The translations under genes were made by a program, and so were the position numbers. Below are positions 1 through 9,735 of a DNA stretch of 64,000 bases, piece by piece. The notes beneath the pieces were generated by a model. That model did not search any database and was not told where the DNA came from. It saw only the letters and a list, made by a program, of their open reading frames with translations. Every line of letters begins with the position of its first letter. Positions within the stretch are counted from its first letter, which is position 1. The DNA is from Legionella qingyii (GTDB taxonomy: Bacteria > Pseudomonadota > Gammaproteobacteria > Legionellales > Legionellaceae), in assembly GCF_003184185.1 (NCBI RefSeq), contig NZ_QHJG01000027.1, positions 1 through 64,000 on the forward strand, given 5' to 3'.

Positions 1-193
1 AATGAGGGAGTTTAGATAGACTAAATGACCGAATTAAAAACATTTTTTAACAAAGAGATTGGAGTTTTTCGTAAGTCCTGGTTTTGTTAAGAAGTTCAAA
101 ATTTAATCTTAAGTATATACTTATGGCTAAGCATTCCTTAATGTTATCCTGCCTATAATAGGTTAATTACCTAGTTTTTATAGGCTATTTACT
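1..193. other. Intergenic region upstream of the first gene
   Basis: AT-rich stretch with no credible coding frame. A TATAAT hexamer at 154-159 is a plausible -10 box for the gene starting at 194, but no good -35 is visible at the right distance. A single CTTAATGTT at 137-145 resembles one half of a PmrA box, without a convincing second half 11 bases away. Confidence 0.4.
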
Positions 194-2107
194 ATGCTGA
201 CTGACGCTATTTTAGATGAAACAATAGCGACTCTTTCCAGTTATAACGGAAAACACAAAAACGATCCTTTATTTGATAACTACAAAGAAGGCATAAAAAA
301 AGCACTTGTTGATTTTATTAATCAATGTAAGAGGTTACCACTTGCACAGCAATTGAATTATATTGCCAAAGAAATGAAAGAAAAAACAGGCAGTATGTCT
401 GCCAAAATTGACAAGGTTAGTGGTGGAAAGCGTAGTTGGACTTTAGTTTTTGCTATAACAGCATTAGCAATCGAACGAAAACAAAATTTACCTAAAGATC
501 ATCCTGAAATTGCCTTTATAGATATGCTCTTATCTGGTTTAAGTAATGGTTGGGTCAATGCATTTAATTGGGTGGGAATAACAGGATTAAGACTGAATCA
601 AGAAGCAATTAATAAAGTAATAGATGGAATGAAAGGCTGGATTCAAAAATACGATATCAATCAAGGGGAACAAACGAGCCATGATATCTTATTGGCACTG
701 TACACTTCCCTATCTTCATTTGAGGAAAAATTAACAACTTTATACCTGACACCTAAAAAATATAAAGATGAAATGGGAGCCATAAAAGCCCTGTTGACTG
801 ATAAATTTAATGAATTAAAAAACAAATTGGAAAATAAAAATAGACCTTCAGTTCAATTAGTTGATCCATTAGAAAAACTGGCTCCTAAAGAAGATATTTC
901 ATATCAACGCTTTAAAGATCAATTAAATCACTTAAAAATGCAACAAGCGCAAATTCTGCAAAATATAAATACCTTTCCTCAAGAACAATTTAATCGAATA
1001 ACTCAATTACAACAATTATTAAATGAGCAACCTTCAGTAAGCAGCGAAGACCTAATGAGTCAATTTTGGAGCCAGTATGATACTCAAAAAAAATTCAATC
1101 AACTTCTGATCGATCTTGATATACCAGAAAATGAAAGATCGGGATGGAACGAATATTTTAAATACCAACATGGCTCTTATCAGGAACAAGCAATCTCATT
1201 GTTGTGGACAGGACGTTGGGGCCTTCCTCAATTTATCGGAGGCATCCCAAGTAAGACGATTTCTTTAGAGATATTGAGGAGTAAAAATGATACGGCCTTA
1301 AAACCTCTGCAAATAATTCAGACTCAAATTGAACGACACAAATTAATTCCGGATGAAGAAAAGCCTTATCACCTCATTATTAGCATAGAAGATGAGTTAA
1401 ATAACTTAGCAGAATTAAAAAAGGTTAAAAGGGATTTATTAGAAGAGGTTGTCGATGTTATAAGCCATAAAACAACAAATGCATTGGCAAAGATAAATAG
1501 TGATATTGAGGAATTGATTAATAATTTGGAAAAGCAAAAGAAAATGATTCAATCGCTTAAAAGCATCCATGAAAAAATAGAACGATTGAAGAAGCATGTA
1601 GATTGTACAAGCTTGGAAGACTCTTTTAGATTATTCCTTGATGAGGCAAGCAATAAAATAAGGCACACAGTTCTTCCTTTACCTTCTGACTTATCAATAG
1701 CAAAAAAAATTGCCGCTTTGGACTTCTCTATAGCTAGAGCTCAGGAGAATGTTCAAGGACTTCAATTAAGCATCAACTATATGGTCAAAGAATGTAAGAG
1801 TCAAAAATCGAGTGTAATTGTATTGGTGTCAGATTTTATCCATACCAAAGAAAATACCCTGGGACATGCATTCCTATCCTTTTTCTCATCTTCGTATAAA
1901 AGTATGTTTAAAGAATTAAAAGAAGCTCTAAATGAGGAATCAATTGAAGATCGTTTAAATAAAATCAAAGCAATATTAGGCATTAGCAATGAACTACGAC
2001 AAGAAAAAGAAATTGCCAGTCAATTTCAGAAACTAAAAGAAGAAGCACAAGAAGTTCTAAGTAAAAAAGGCATTGAAGAAATGCCAATACTAATAGAACC
2101 TAATTAA
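194..2107 (+). CDS. Coiled-coil orphan protein, candidate Dot/Icm effector
   Basis: A 637-residue protein with no enzyme motif or family that I recognise. There is no signal peptide. The only moderately hydrophobic stretch is around residues 80-130, and the rest is highly charged and Lys/Glu/Gln-rich. Long heptad-like helical stretches lie roughly at residues 195-290, 385-500 and 590-630, so a largely coiled-coil cytosolic or secreted protein is likely. The C-terminus carries an acidic patch (KEEAQE) shortly before the end, a feature often seen in Legionella type IV effectors. The length, coiled coils, orphan status and position between housekeeping genes suggest an effector, but that is inference. 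Its stop codon overlaps the lspA stop on the other strand by four bases, so no terminator fits between the two genes. Confidence 0.7.
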   Translation: MLTDAILDETIATLSSYNGKHKNDPLFDNYKEGIKKALVDFINQCKRLPLAQQLNYIAKEMKEKTGSMSAKIDKVSGGKRSWTLVFAITALAIERKQNLPKDHPEIAFIDMLLSGLSNGWVNAFNWVGITGLRLNQEAINKVIDGMKGWIQKYDINQGEQTSHDILLALYTSLSSFEEKLTTLYLTPKKYKDEMGAIKALLTDKFNELKNKLENKNRPSVQLVDPLEKLAPKEDISYQRFKDQLNHLKMQQAQILQNINTFPQEQFNRITQLQQLLNEQPSVSSEDLMSQFWSQYDTQKKFNQLLIDLDIPENERSGWNEYFKYQHGSYQEQAISLLWTGRWGLPQFIGGIPSKTISLEILRSKNDTALKPLQIIQTQIERHKLIPDEEKPYHLIISIEDELNNLAELKKVKRDLLEEVVDVISHKTTNALAKINSDIEELINNLEKQKKMIQSLKSIHEKIERLKKHVDCTSLEDSFRLFLDEASNKIRHTVLPLPSDLSIAKKIAALDFSIARAQENVQGLQLSINYMVKECKSQKSSVIVLVSDFIHTKENTLGHAFLSFFSSSYKSMFKELKEALNEESIEDRLNKIKAILGISNELRQEKEIASQFQKLKEEAQEVLSKKGIEEMPILIEPN

Positions 2108-2571
2108 TTGCTTTTATTAACCAATAAATCCAAAATGAAAAATCCAGCTCCGATACAAATCGCACTATCTGCTATGTTAAAAGTAGCAAAATGGTGGTGT
2201 TTATAATAGACATCTATAAAATCAATTACATAACCGTGATATGCTCTATCGAACAGATTACCTATAGCACCACCTAAAATAAGGCTTATCCCTGCCAAAA
2301 GTAACTTAGCATGGCTCGCAGTACGATACAGCCAGATAGCAAGTATACTACTCACTATTAAGCTAAAGACGGCAAAAAACCACCGATGCCAATCTCCGGC
2401 ACCGCTTAAAAAACTAAAAGCAGCGCCAGAATTATAAGCCAAAGTAAGATTAAACATTGGAAAAACAGGTAATGGTTTATAGGGAGTTAAAAAAGCACTC
2501 ACCAAGTATTTACTTGCTTGATCACAAATAATTACTACAAGACTTAATATAAACCATGGCCATTTTTTCAT
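2104..2571 (-). CDS. lspA: Lipoprotein signal peptidase (signal peptidase II)
   Basis: Inner-membrane aspartyl protease that removes the signal peptide from prolipoproteins after lipidation of the cysteine. The 155-residue protein has the usual four membrane spans and both catalytic motifs: VIDFID with Asp117 and NIAD with Asp135, plus the preceding GNLFDR box. I start it at the ATG at 2571 (MKKWPWF). An upstream in-frame ATG at 2616 would add 15 non-hydrophobic residues and lies deep inside ileS. The chosen ATG overlaps the ileS TGA as ATGA, so the two are probably translationally coupled, the common ileS-lspA arrangement. The 3' end overlaps the convergent coiled-coil gene by four bases. 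Confidence 0.97.
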   Translation of the reverse strand: MKKWPWFILSLVVIICDQASKYLVSAFLTPYKPLPVFPMFNLTLAYNSGAAFSFLSGAGDWHRWFFAVFSLIVSSILAIWLYRTASHAKLLLAGISLILGGAIGNLFDRAYHGYVIDFIDVYYKHHHFATFNIADSAICIGAGFFILDLLVNKSN

Positions 2572-5363
2572 ATAAATTGCCTCATTTCCTCTTGGCCACT
2601 GATATTGCCAACACAACGTAAACAGAGCTCGGGATGTTGAACATCTTGTCCCACATCGGGTCGTCTATGCCAACAACGAGCACACTTTTCATGCTTACTT
2701 GCTGAAACAGCAATCGAAACACCATATGTCGTAGCAGACAAGCCAGCAGGGGCTGAACTCATGGGATGAACTGCTGCTCCTGATGTAATTAATAAAAAGC
2801 GCAATTCCTCGCCCAAACGAGTCAATTTAGGTAATACTTTGTCGTCAGCATATAAAGTTACCTCTGCAGCCAAAGCAGAACCGATTTCTCCTTTTTGACG
2901 TGTTTCCTCCAACGCCTTATTCACTTCATCACGGATTAAATGCAATTCATCCCAATCCATCATGTTCACATCATCAATTTGAGGCCACGCATCATACCAA
3001 AGTTCAGTAAAGACTGATTCCTGGTTATATCCAGGTATATAGCGCCCTATCTCCTCAGCCGTAAAGGATAATATGGGAGCTAACCAAAGAGAGAATGCCC
3101 TAATAATGTGGTACATCGCAGTTTGACAAGAACGACGGGCCTTGCTTTCTTTTGCTGTGGTATATTGTCTGTCCTTAATCAAATCAAGATAAAAACTTCC
3201 CATATCTACTGCACAGAAATTATGAATCTTCTGGTAAATAATATGAAATTGATAGCTTTCATAGGCTTCTATAATTTCTTTTTGTAAGAGTTGACTGCGC
3301 TTTAATGCCCATTTATCCAACTCCAAAAGATCTTTGTCTTGGACACAATCAATTGCCGGATCAAAATCGAATAAATTAGCTAACAAAAAGCGGGCTGTAT
3401 TACGAATTCTGCGGTAAGCATCTGCATTTCTCTTAATAATTTCATCCGAAATGCTCACTTCATGTCGGTAATCAGTAGAGGCTACCCATAAACGTAAAAT
3501 ATCAGCACCGTGTTGATTAACCAATTGATCTAAAGCAACATAATTTCCTTTGGATTTAGAAAGTTTCTTACCTTCAGCATCCACCGTATATCCATGAGTC
3601 AATACGGTTTTATAAGGAGCAACACCATACATGGCCACGGAAGTAGTTAACGAGGAGTTAAACCAACCGCGATGCTGATCTGAGCCCTCGAAATAAATAT
3701 CTGCAGGAAAAGCCAAAGCATTATTTTGTTGTAAAACACAGAAATGAGTTACTCCTGAGTCAAACCACACGTCCATGGTATCATTAATTTTCTCATAAAA
3801 CTCAGCATCATCCCCTAGCAACTCTTTTACATCCATTTCGAACCAGGCATCGATCCCCGATTTCTCAATAAGTAAAGCGACCTTTTCAATCAGCTCAAGT
3901 GTATTAGGATGCAATTCACGCGTCGCGCTATGTACAAACAAAGGCATAGGAGTGCCCCAGGCTCTTTGTCTTGATATGCACCAGTCGGGTCTATTTTCAA
4001 CCATATTGCTAATACGAGCCTTGCCCCAATCAGGAACCCAAGTTACTTTATCAATTTCTTTGACAATATGTTCCCTTAACTGGCTTTTATCCATAGAGAT
4101 AAACCATTGAGGCGTAGCCAAAAAAATCATCGGTGATTTATGCCGCCAGCAATGAGGATAACTATGTCTAATATTTTCTTTAGCTAAAAGGACTCCTTTT
4201 TCAGCTAAAACACCTAAGATGGTCTCATTAGCCTTCAATACAGAAAGTCCAGCAAAAAGTTCAACATCATCAGCAAAACAACCATTTCCTTTAACTGGAT
4301 TAATCAAAGGTAAATTATACGCTTTACCAACCAGATAATCATCTGGACCATGAGCGGGCGCAGTATGTACACTTCCTGTACCCGACTCGGTAGTGACATG
4401 CTCACCTAATACCACTGGTACAAAACGATTATAAAAAGGATGTTTCAATTTTAAATGTTCAAATTGCTTTCCTTTCGCCGAGCCACGTATTGTATATTGA
4501 CTCATCCCATAACGAGCCATCGCAGATTCAACCAAATCAGTAGCGAGTATCCAATATGCATCACCAGTATCGACCAAGGAATAATCAATCGCAGGATGCA
4601 AACATACCGCTTCATTAGCAGGTAAAGTCCATGGAGTAGTTGTCCAAATAGGAAGACCTAGGGGCTTTATTTCTGCATTTACTTGAAACAAATGAATAAA
4701 TTCTTCAGGATTTACTGCAAAAAAAGCGACATCAATCGATGGAGAGGTTTTCTCATCATAGTCAACTTCTGCTTCAGCTAAAGCAGAACCACAATCAATA
4801 CACCAATGTACTGGTTTAAAACCTTGTTGTAAATGACCATTTTTAATCATCAGCCCCAATGCGCGCACGATATTGGCTTCATAACGGAAATCCATAGTGA
4901 CATAAGGATTGAACCAATCACCAAAAACTCCAAGCCTTTGAAATTCTTCTCGCTGAATGTCAATTTGGCTGGCAGCATACTCACGGCATTTAGCACGAAA
5001 CTCTCGAGCGGATACCTTGTCACCAACTCGGCCTATTTTTTTCTCTACATTAAGTTCAATGGGTAACCCGTGACAATCCCATCCAGGAACAAATGGCGCG
5101 TCATATCCACTAAGTGATTTTGATTTAACAATAATGTCTTTAAGAATCTTATTTAACGCATGTCCGCAGTGCAAATGACCATTCGCATAAGGTGGACCAT
5201 CATGCAGAATGAAACGCTTACATCCAGCACGGGCTTTACGAATTTTTTCATATACCTTTTTTGCTTGCCAATCAGCCAAAACCTCAGGTTCTCGGGTAGC
5301 CAGGCTTGCCTTCATCGGAAATGAAGTATTAGGAAGGTTTAATGTATCTTTATATTCTGCCAT
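2568..5363 (-). CDS. ileS: Isoleucyl-tRNA synthetase
   Basis: Class I aminoacyl-tRNA synthetase that charges tRNA-Ile in the cytosol and edits misactivated valine. The 931-residue form has the PPYANG segment followed by HCGH (residues 65-68) in place of the usual HIGH, the second signature KLSKSKGN (KMSKS loop), the CP1 editing domain between them, and a C-terminal zinc finger with the pairs CARC and CLRC. Length matches bacterial IleS (about 930-940). I chose the ATG at 5363 ([11 protein letters not shown]) because family members begin shortly before the [10 protein letters not shown] segment; an in-frame ATG at 5408 adds 15 residues unlike the family. It precedes and overlaps lspA. Confidence 0.98.
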   Translation of the reverse strand: MAEYKDTLNLPNTSFPMKASLATREPEVLADWQAKKVYEKIRKARAGCKRFILHDGPPYANGHLHCGHALNKILKDIIVKSKSLSGYDAPFVPGWDCHGLPIELNVEKKIGRVGDKVSAREFRAKCREYAASQIDIQREEFQRLGVFGDWFNPYVTMDFRYEANIVRALGLMIKNGHLQQGFKPVHWCIDCGSALAEAEVDYDEKTSPSIDVAFFAVNPEEFIHLFQVNAEIKPLGLPIWTTTPWTLPANEAVCLHPAIDYSLVDTGDAYWILATDLVESAMARYGMSQYTIRGSAKGKQFEHLKLKHPFYNRFVPVVLGEHVTTESGTGSVHTAPAHGPDDYLVGKAYNLPLINPVKGNGCFADDVELFAGLSVLKANETILGVLAEKGVLLAKENIRHSYPHCWRHKSPMIFLATPQWFISMDKSQLREHIVKEIDKVTWVPDWGKARISNMVENRPDWCISRQRAWGTPMPLFVHSATRELHPNTLELIEKVALLIEKSGIDAWFEMDVKELLGDDAEFYEKINDTMDVWFDSGVTHFCVLQQNNALAFPADIYFEGSDQHRGWFNSSLTTSVAMYGVAPYKTVLTHGYTVDAEGKKLSKSKGNYVALDQLVNQHGADILRLWVASTDYRHEVSISDEIIKRNADAYRRIRNTARFLLANLFDFDPAIDCVQDKDLLELDKWALKRSQLLQKEIIEAYESYQFHIIYQKIHNFCAVDMGSFYLDLIKDRQYTTAKESKARRSCQTAMYHIIRAFSLWLAPILSFTAEEIGRYIPGYNQESVFTELWYDAWPQIDDVNMMDWDELHLIRDEVNKALEETRQKGEIGSALAAEVTLYADDKVLPKLTRLGEELRFLLITSGAAVHPMSSAPAGLSATTYGVSIAVSASKHEKCARCWHRRPDVGQDVQHPELCLRCVGNISGQEEMRQFI

Positions 5364-5455
5364 AAGAGTTCGCTCTGCAAAATCGTTAAACTTTTGGTGA
5401 CTTCTCACCCCGTATCAGGATATAGCTCGCATCGGGTGCATCTTAGTATGAAAAA

Positions 5456-5496
5456 CATTTTGGAAAAACGCGCATTATCCCTGCCCTTCCAAAATG
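5456..5496 (-). terminator. Hairpin downstream of ribF, possible terminator
   Basis: A perfect 10-base inverted repeat (CATTTTGGAA at 5456-5465, TTCCAAAATG at 5487-5496) with a 21-base loop. Read on the minus strand it lies just after the ribF stop and is followed by TTTTTC. The stem is AT-rich, so termination may be weak; it lies between ribF and ileS, which are transcribed in the same direction. Confidence 0.4.
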
Positions 5497-5504
5497 ATTT
5501 TCAT

Positions 5505-6479
5505 TCAACCGGCACTCAAATCTACACCTAGCTTTGATATAGAGGTAATTTCATTACAATTCTTGAGGAATTCTTTCGCCACCGCAATATCATCATAAAT
5601 CTGTGCAATTAAAGCATCCACCGAAGTGAATTTAACCTCATCACGCAATTTGTGCAAGAAAAACACCTGCAATAATTCGCCATATATTGACTGATTAAAA
5701 TCGAATAGATGAACTTCCAAAATATTTTTGCTGCCATCTACTGTAGGACGGCGTCCAACATTAGCGACACCATAAACCATTTTGGAGGCAATTCGGACCT
5801 GAACTGCAAATACTCCTTGTAGCGGTAACGAGTACCGATGAAGAGCCAGATTTGCTGTAGGAATTCCCCACTGACGTCCGCGTCCATCTCCATGTAATAC
5901 ACGCCCGCAAATACTATAAGGCCTACCCAGATATTTGGTAGCTATGCTCAACTCGCCATCCTGTAAAGCTGTTCTAATTCGTGTTGAACTGATTCGATTT
6001 TCGTTGATACAAAAATTTGAATAAATATTCACATCGCAAGCATATTCAGAACTGAGTTCCTTCAACAAGCTCACATCGCCTTCTCTATTTTTGCCAAAAC
6101 GAAAATCCTCACCTATGAGTAGATACTTCACATTGAGTGTAGAAAACAAATAAGTACGTGCAAAATCTGCCGCTGATGTTTGCGCTAATCCACTATTAAA
6201 TTTTAGACAGTATATATAATCAATCTGGCATGAGCGTAACGCATTTAATTTTTCTCTTAAACTGGAGAGTCTTGCAGGTGCTTTCTCCTGTTGGAAATAT
6301 TCTCTGGGCTGTGGCTCAAATAGAATAAGGACTAAAGGCAACTTTAATTCATTTGCTTTAGCTCTTAAAGTCCTAATAAGATTTTGATGACCTAAATGCA
6401 CACCATCAAAATTTCCAATAGTAGCTACCACACCTTTATCAAAAGCAGAAAAATGTTGAATCCCGCGCAACAATTTCAT
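5505..6479 (-). CDS. ribF: Bifunctional riboflavin kinase / FMN adenylyltransferase
   Basis: Converts riboflavin to FMN and then to FAD in the cytosol. The 324-residue protein has the two expected domains. The N-terminal adenylyltransferase carries GNFDGVHLGH (HxGH at residues 28-31) and ISSTRIR near 163-169. The C-terminal kinase starts with GRPYSICGRV and has the GDGRGRQWGIPTAN nucleotide and flavin loop at about 197-210. Length agrees with the proteobacterial enzyme (about 310). It lies upstream of ileS-lspA in the same direction, the usual neighbourhood, but is separated by about 140 bases containing a hairpin. The ATG at 6479 directly precedes the conserved core. Confidence 0.97.
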   Translation of the reverse strand: MKLLRGIQHFSAFDKGVVATIGNFDGVHLGHQNLIRTLRAKANELKLPLVLILFEPQPREYFQQEKAPARLSSLREKLNALRSCQIDYIYCLKFNSGLAQTSAADFARTYLFSTLNVKYLLIGEDFRFGKNREGDVSLLKELSSEYACDVNIYSNFCINENRISSTRIRTALQDGELSIATKYLGRPYSICGRVLHGDGRGRQWGIPTANLALHRYSLPLQGVFAVQVRIASKMVYGVANVGRRPTVDGSKNILEVHLFDFNQSIYGELLQVFFLHKLRDEVKFTSVDALIAQIYDDIAVAKEFLKNCNEITSISKLGVDLSAG

Positions 6480-6665
6480 AATAATTCAATCGTGTAACTC
6501 GAAACCTAGTAGTATACTTGTTTTCTGCCCAGTTGAGAAATAATAAGAAGATTGAAAATAAATTATTAGGCGTCGTTCCAGCTCCAGGAGCAAGCAAAAG
6601 CAAAAATTAGGTTTTAAAAGATTCCTATATTCTCTGAATTTCGCTTCGTTGCCCCGAGATACATT

Positions 6666-7103
6666 TTATGATTTTTCTGGATGAGCAGAGCGGACAATCA
6701 AAACATCACATTGAGCTCCGTGCAAAATAGAGTTTGCTGTTGAGCCTAATAATAATGAAAGACCGTGCTTTCCATGACTTCCTGTAACAATCAAATCGAT
6801 ATGTCGCTCTTGTGCAATTCTTAAAATTTCATTTTTGGTGGAACCAAATTCAATAAATCGGTGTTTTGCATCCACTCCTAACTTTTGGCCTAAATCATTG
6901 AGTTCTTTTTCGGCTTGCTCTCGAATAGATAATTCAACCTCAGCAAATCCGGCAAAACCAGGATATGCATATGCAGGAATGGGCTCTACGACATGAACTA
7001 ATATCAAATCAGCGCCATTCTCATCAGCAATTTTTTTTGCCTTATGCGCTGCTATAATACCAACTTCGTCAAAGTCAGTAGCAAACAATACCCTCTTATA
7101 CAT
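6666..7103 (-). CDS. Universal stress protein (UspA family)
   Basis: A 145-residue single-domain Usp protein, a cytosolic nucleotide-binding fold linked to stress survival. It begins MYKRVLFATDFDE (strand 1 and the Asp of the binding site) and ends with the ATP-binding pattern GSHGKHGLSLLLGSTA, the G-2X-G-9X-G-S/T motif of the ATP-binding subclass. Two ATGs are adjacent; I prefer the second (7103) because AAGGAG lies six bases upstream of it and only three from the first. It stands alone, and the next gene upstream is on the other strand. The substrate or partner cannot be told from sequence. Confidence 0.93.
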   Translation of the reverse strand: MYKRVLFATDFDEVGIIAAHKAKKIADENGADLILVHVVEPIPAYAYPGFAGFAEVELSIREQAEKELNDLGQKLGVDAKHRFIEFGSTKNEILRIAQERHIDLIVTGSHGKHGLSLLLGSTANSILHGAQCDVLIVRSAHPEKS

Positions 7104-7292
7104 CATTTTCTCCTTAAAATTCCGATGCCTACTTATAGACTAGCAGATTTAAAATTAATTGCATTACAAATAGAACATGTTTCTTATCAAAAAGATAAGT
7201 ATTATAAATTTCCCATTCTTTGTAATTTTATCTTGATTCAGATGCGTCTTGCTTTGATAAGTTAGATGAATTCTTTGCAAATTTAGGCCTTT

Positions 7293-7312
7293 CTTAATAA
7301 AACCTTAATGTT
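7293..7312 (+). promoter_or_regulatory. Putative PmrA box
   Basis: Two direct half-sites, CTTAATAAA and CTTAATGTT, are separated by two bases, giving an 11-base period. This matches the tandem cTTAATatT-N2-cTTAATatT arrangement known for PmrA-regulated Dot/Icm effector genes in Legionella. A TTTACA at 7313-7318 and TATTTT at 7335-7340 (16-base spacing) directly downstream are a plausible -35/-10 pair. The site is about 60-80 bases before the start codon at 7373. Confidence 0.6.
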
Positions 7313-7372
7313 TTTACAATAAACTCTTAGGGCATATTTTAGTCAAATAAATCCAACGATTAGGAGTTTTCA

Positions 7373-7969
7373 ATGCCTAAGGCTTTTACCCATTTATGCA
7401 AAAAAGTTAATCTTAGTTTATATAACGATACCTTGACTGTTTATCCCAAACCAAGCCTACAACAAAGTAGCCTACCTCCTGTAAAAGATGAATTAAGCTT
7501 ACTTTTTCTTCTATTGTTCTCTAAAATGAATTGCGTTAGTGCTGAAGTCAATAATTTTTTTATGCATCGCTCAAACGAGTTGGGTGTTTATCGCTTTGTA
7601 CATCGCGATGATGCTGATCATTATTTATATCATCAAGACGATTTTGAAATGGAGGATGATCATTATCATGCTCAATTTGCAATAGCCATTAATGAGGGTA
7701 AATTAGATAGCATTTTAGATGTATTGCAGAAATATTCGATTATTTCTGAAGAGGAACATAAAAGCTTTGTCAAAGCATATCATGAAGCGAATGCTATTCC
7801 TAAAGAAGATCTTGCAACAAAGCAAACGTCGGTTGTTACTCCTGCAGCTAAGCAGAAAGAAGACAAACCTACTTTCGGGGGGTTCAAACGAGGATTTTTC
7901 CTTTCAAATAAAGAACCATCTAAGGAGTTTGATTATCCTGATAAACCATCCATGAATACACTTTGAAAT
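7373..7969 (+). CDS. Orphan protein behind a PmrA-like box, candidate effector
   Basis: A 197-residue soluble protein that matches no family I know. Features: a short Leu-rich stretch at 40-50 (not a convincing membrane span), a remarkable His/Asp-rich segment at 76-99 that could bind metal, a helical region at 105-140 and a polar, low-complexity C-terminal tail (from about 142) with Lys, Pro and Glu, ending DKPSMNTL. AGGAG sits seven bases before the ATG at 7373. The upstream PmrA-like box, lack of a Sec signal and polar flexible tail together suggest a Dot/Icm substrate; this is inference. It converges with the ccm operon, with a hairpin between. Confidence 0.75.
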
Positions 7970-7999
7970 CCAGCTCTCTTGACTATTCTTAAAATTCAG

Positions 8000-8019
8000 C
8001 GTGCCTCACTTCAGGCACG
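8000..8019. terminator. Hairpin between convergent genes
   Basis: Perfect 7-bp stem CGTGCCT / AGGCACG with a 6-base loop, lying between the 3' ends of the orphan at 7373 and ccmI. The plus-strand side is followed by TTCCTTCATT, a weak T tract, and the minus-strand side by CTGAATTTT. It probably terminates in both directions. Confidence 0.5.
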
Positions 8020-8045
8020 TTCCTTCATTACCTCAGATGCCAACA

Positions 8046-8729
8046 TCAATCCAGATTTTTCTCTCTTAATCTAATATGCTCTTCAGCTTTAGCAATTGCT
8101 TTCCGAATAGCATTAGCCTCTTCTGATTGTTCTGGTGCCAGTTTTAATAAGCGTTGCCAATAACTTATGGCATCCTCATAAGCATGACTCACAAAAGCAT
8201 CCATCGCAAGCATGGCTAATGCATCTGGCTGATTGGGATTATTTTTTAATAATTGACTAAAAATCTCGGTAATTTGTTGGGTAAATTGCTGATTATTCAG
8301 AACCCACAAGCTATGTGCATAATTGATGGCGAATTGTTCATCATCTGGATTAAATTGATATGCTTTCGCAAAAGCATCTACAGCATTTTGCTGTTTATTT
8401 TGGCTAGTATATAAGCGTCCCAAAAGATACCATCCTTTAGCACTTTTTGGAGTGTCATCCAATTTTGCGCGTAATTTATCGATTAATTCTTGCGGACTTT
8501 TTACGGATTCTAACATTTTTTTAGCTTGTTCCTGAGAATTCAGTTGATGAACGTGCTCTTGCCATCCACCAAAACCACCCCAATAAAAATATCCAGCAAA
8601 TGCGAGTAAAAATATAGACGGGACCAGCAGCAAACCCGCTATAAAATGACGCCTGAATGGGTAAATTATGAACATACAGGCCAGTCCTGTTAGACCTGCT
8701 AATAATCCCAATAACCACCATTCATTCAT
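8046..8729 (-). CDS. ccmI: Cytochrome c maturation protein CcmI (TPR)
   Basis: Last gene of the ccm operon. CcmI is an inner-membrane chaperone that holds apocytochrome c C-termini through periplasmic TPR repeats and delivers them to CcmFH. The protein opens with two membrane spans (about residues 4-20 and 28-50), then a periplasmic helical part with TPR-like units (for example KGWYLLGRLYTSQNKQQNAV). I use the ATG at 8729 (MNEWWLLGLL) because CcmI proteins start almost directly in the first span. An in-frame GTG at 8786, overlapping the ccmH stop as TAGTG, would add 19 residues and cannot be excluded. Confidence 0.88.
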   Translation of the reverse strand: MNEWWLLGLLAGLTGLACMFIIYPFRRHFIAGLLLVPSIFLLAFAGYFYWGGFGGWQEHVHQLNSQEQAKKMLESVKSPQELIDKLRAKLDDTPKSAKGWYLLGRLYTSQNKQQNAVDAFAKAYQFNPDDEQFAINYAHSLWVLNNQQFTQQITEIFSQLLKNNPNQPDALAMLAMDAFVSHAYEDAISYWQRLLKLAPEQSEEANAIRKAIAKAEEHIRLREKNLD

Positions 8730-8785
8730 AAGAAACTCACTAATTTTAAATAATACCTGGGTTCGAGAACCCTCTCCATGACTCA

Positions 8786-9202
8786 CTAACCTAGTTCAAG
8801 TGAAGTATGCTTCTTCTCTCGAGTTCTAAAACAAGTTCGCCAGAAAATAACAAATCCTAGTAATAAAAATAAAAGAGGTCCAAACCACAGTAAAAAAGTC
8901 ACCGCCTTAACTGGTGGTTTGAATAGAATAAAATCGCCATAACGAGCAGTTAGATAATCACTTATTTCATTATCACTCTTACCCTCTTTAACCATTCGAT
9001 ATACTTGAGCACGCAAGTCTTTGGCTAACTCAGCATTAGAATCCGCCAAATCTTGATTTTGACAAACAAGGCACCGCAAATCTTTGAGTAAATGGTTAAA
9101 CTGAGCTTCTTTTTGAGCTGAATCCAAAGGATAAATGCTGCTTGCCCAAACTGATGAACATAAAAAAAGTAAAAATCCAAACAAGATGAGGTCTATTCTC
9201 AT
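8786..9202 (-). CDS. ccmH: Cytochrome c maturation protein CcmH
   Basis: Periplasmic, membrane-anchored thiol oxidoreductase that reduces the CXXC of apocytochrome c for heme attachment. It starts with a signal peptide (MRIDLILFGFLLFLCSSVWA) and has the diagnostic RCLVCQNQ motif, the three-helix domain ending YGDFILFKPPV, and a C-terminal membrane anchor (LLWFGPLLFLLLGFVIF). I start at the ATG at 9202, overlapping the ccmG TGA as ATGA; the in-frame upstream start at 9250 would put 16 charged residues before the signal peptide. The small size (138 residues) shows that CcmH and CcmI are separate here, unlike the fused E. coli CcmH. Confidence 0.96.
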   Translation of the reverse strand: MRIDLILFGFLLFLCSSVWASSIYPLDSAQKEAQFNHLLKDLRCLVCQNQDLADSNAELAKDLRAQVYRMVKEGKSDNEISDYLTARYGDFILFKPPVKAVTFLLWFGPLLFLLLGFVIFWRTCFRTREKKHTSLELG

Positions 9203-9735
9203 GAAGTCTGCTCCAACTGCTTTATCAAGGGTAAAACCTCTTTTAACCATACCTCTTGAGTCATAACTCCCACATGTCGATAACGAATTATTCCTTGTTT
9301 ATCAACAACAAAAGTCTCTGGTGCTCCATAAACTCCTAAATCAATCGCAACCCTTCCATCTTGGTCCTGGATAACGAGTTTATAGGGATTCCCCCATTGC
9401 TCTAACCATCGGAGTGCATCAGTTGCTTTGTCTTTATAATTTAACCCATAAATTGGTATTCCTTCGCGTGCCAGTTGCAACATAAAAACTTGCTCATCAA
9501 TACATGCCGAACACCAACTGGCCCAAACATTTAACAAAATCACCTGATCGCGTAATTGATTGGAATTAATAAGGGAACCCGGAGCCTGCAATTGAGGTAG
9601 ACTAAACTGAGGCAATGGCTTTCCCAGCTGAACAGAAGGTAACTCATGTGGATTTAGAGATAAACCACGCCAAAGAAAAACACAAAGCAGCAAAAAAAGA
9701 GTAATTGGAATAACCTTCCATCCTATTTTTTTCAT
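9199..9735 (-). CDS. ccmG: Thiol:disulfide interchange protein CcmG/DsbE
   Basis: Membrane-anchored periplasmic thioredoxin that keeps the apocytochrome c heme-binding cysteines, or CcmH, reduced. The 178-residue protein has an N-terminal anchor (about residues 7-23), then the thioredoxin fold with active site WCSAC (Cys75, Cys78) and the conserved GVYGAPETFVVD segment containing the cis-proline and the family's GxxGxPETF motif. The length is typical. It overlaps ccmF upstream by four bases and ccmH downstream by four, so it is in the middle of a coupled operon. Confidence 0.97.
   Translation of the reverse strand: MKKIGWKVIPITLFLLLCVFLWRGLSLNPHELPSVQLGKPLPQFSLPQLQAPGSLINSNQLRDQVILLNVWASWCSACIDEQVFMLQLAREGIPIYGLNYKDKATDALRWLEQWGNPYKLVIQDQDGRVAIDLGVYGAPETFVVDKQGIIRYRHVGVMTQEVWLKEVLPLIKQLEQTS

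Noticed and set aside
120..193. PmrA-like half-site CTTAATGTT upstream of the 637-residue gene
   Set aside because: Only one half-site is good; the position 11 bases upstream matches poorly, so I do not call a PmrA box.
4833..5066. Open frames antisense to ileS and other long genes
   Set aside because: They lie wholly inside strongly supported genes and have no family features or ribosome sites.
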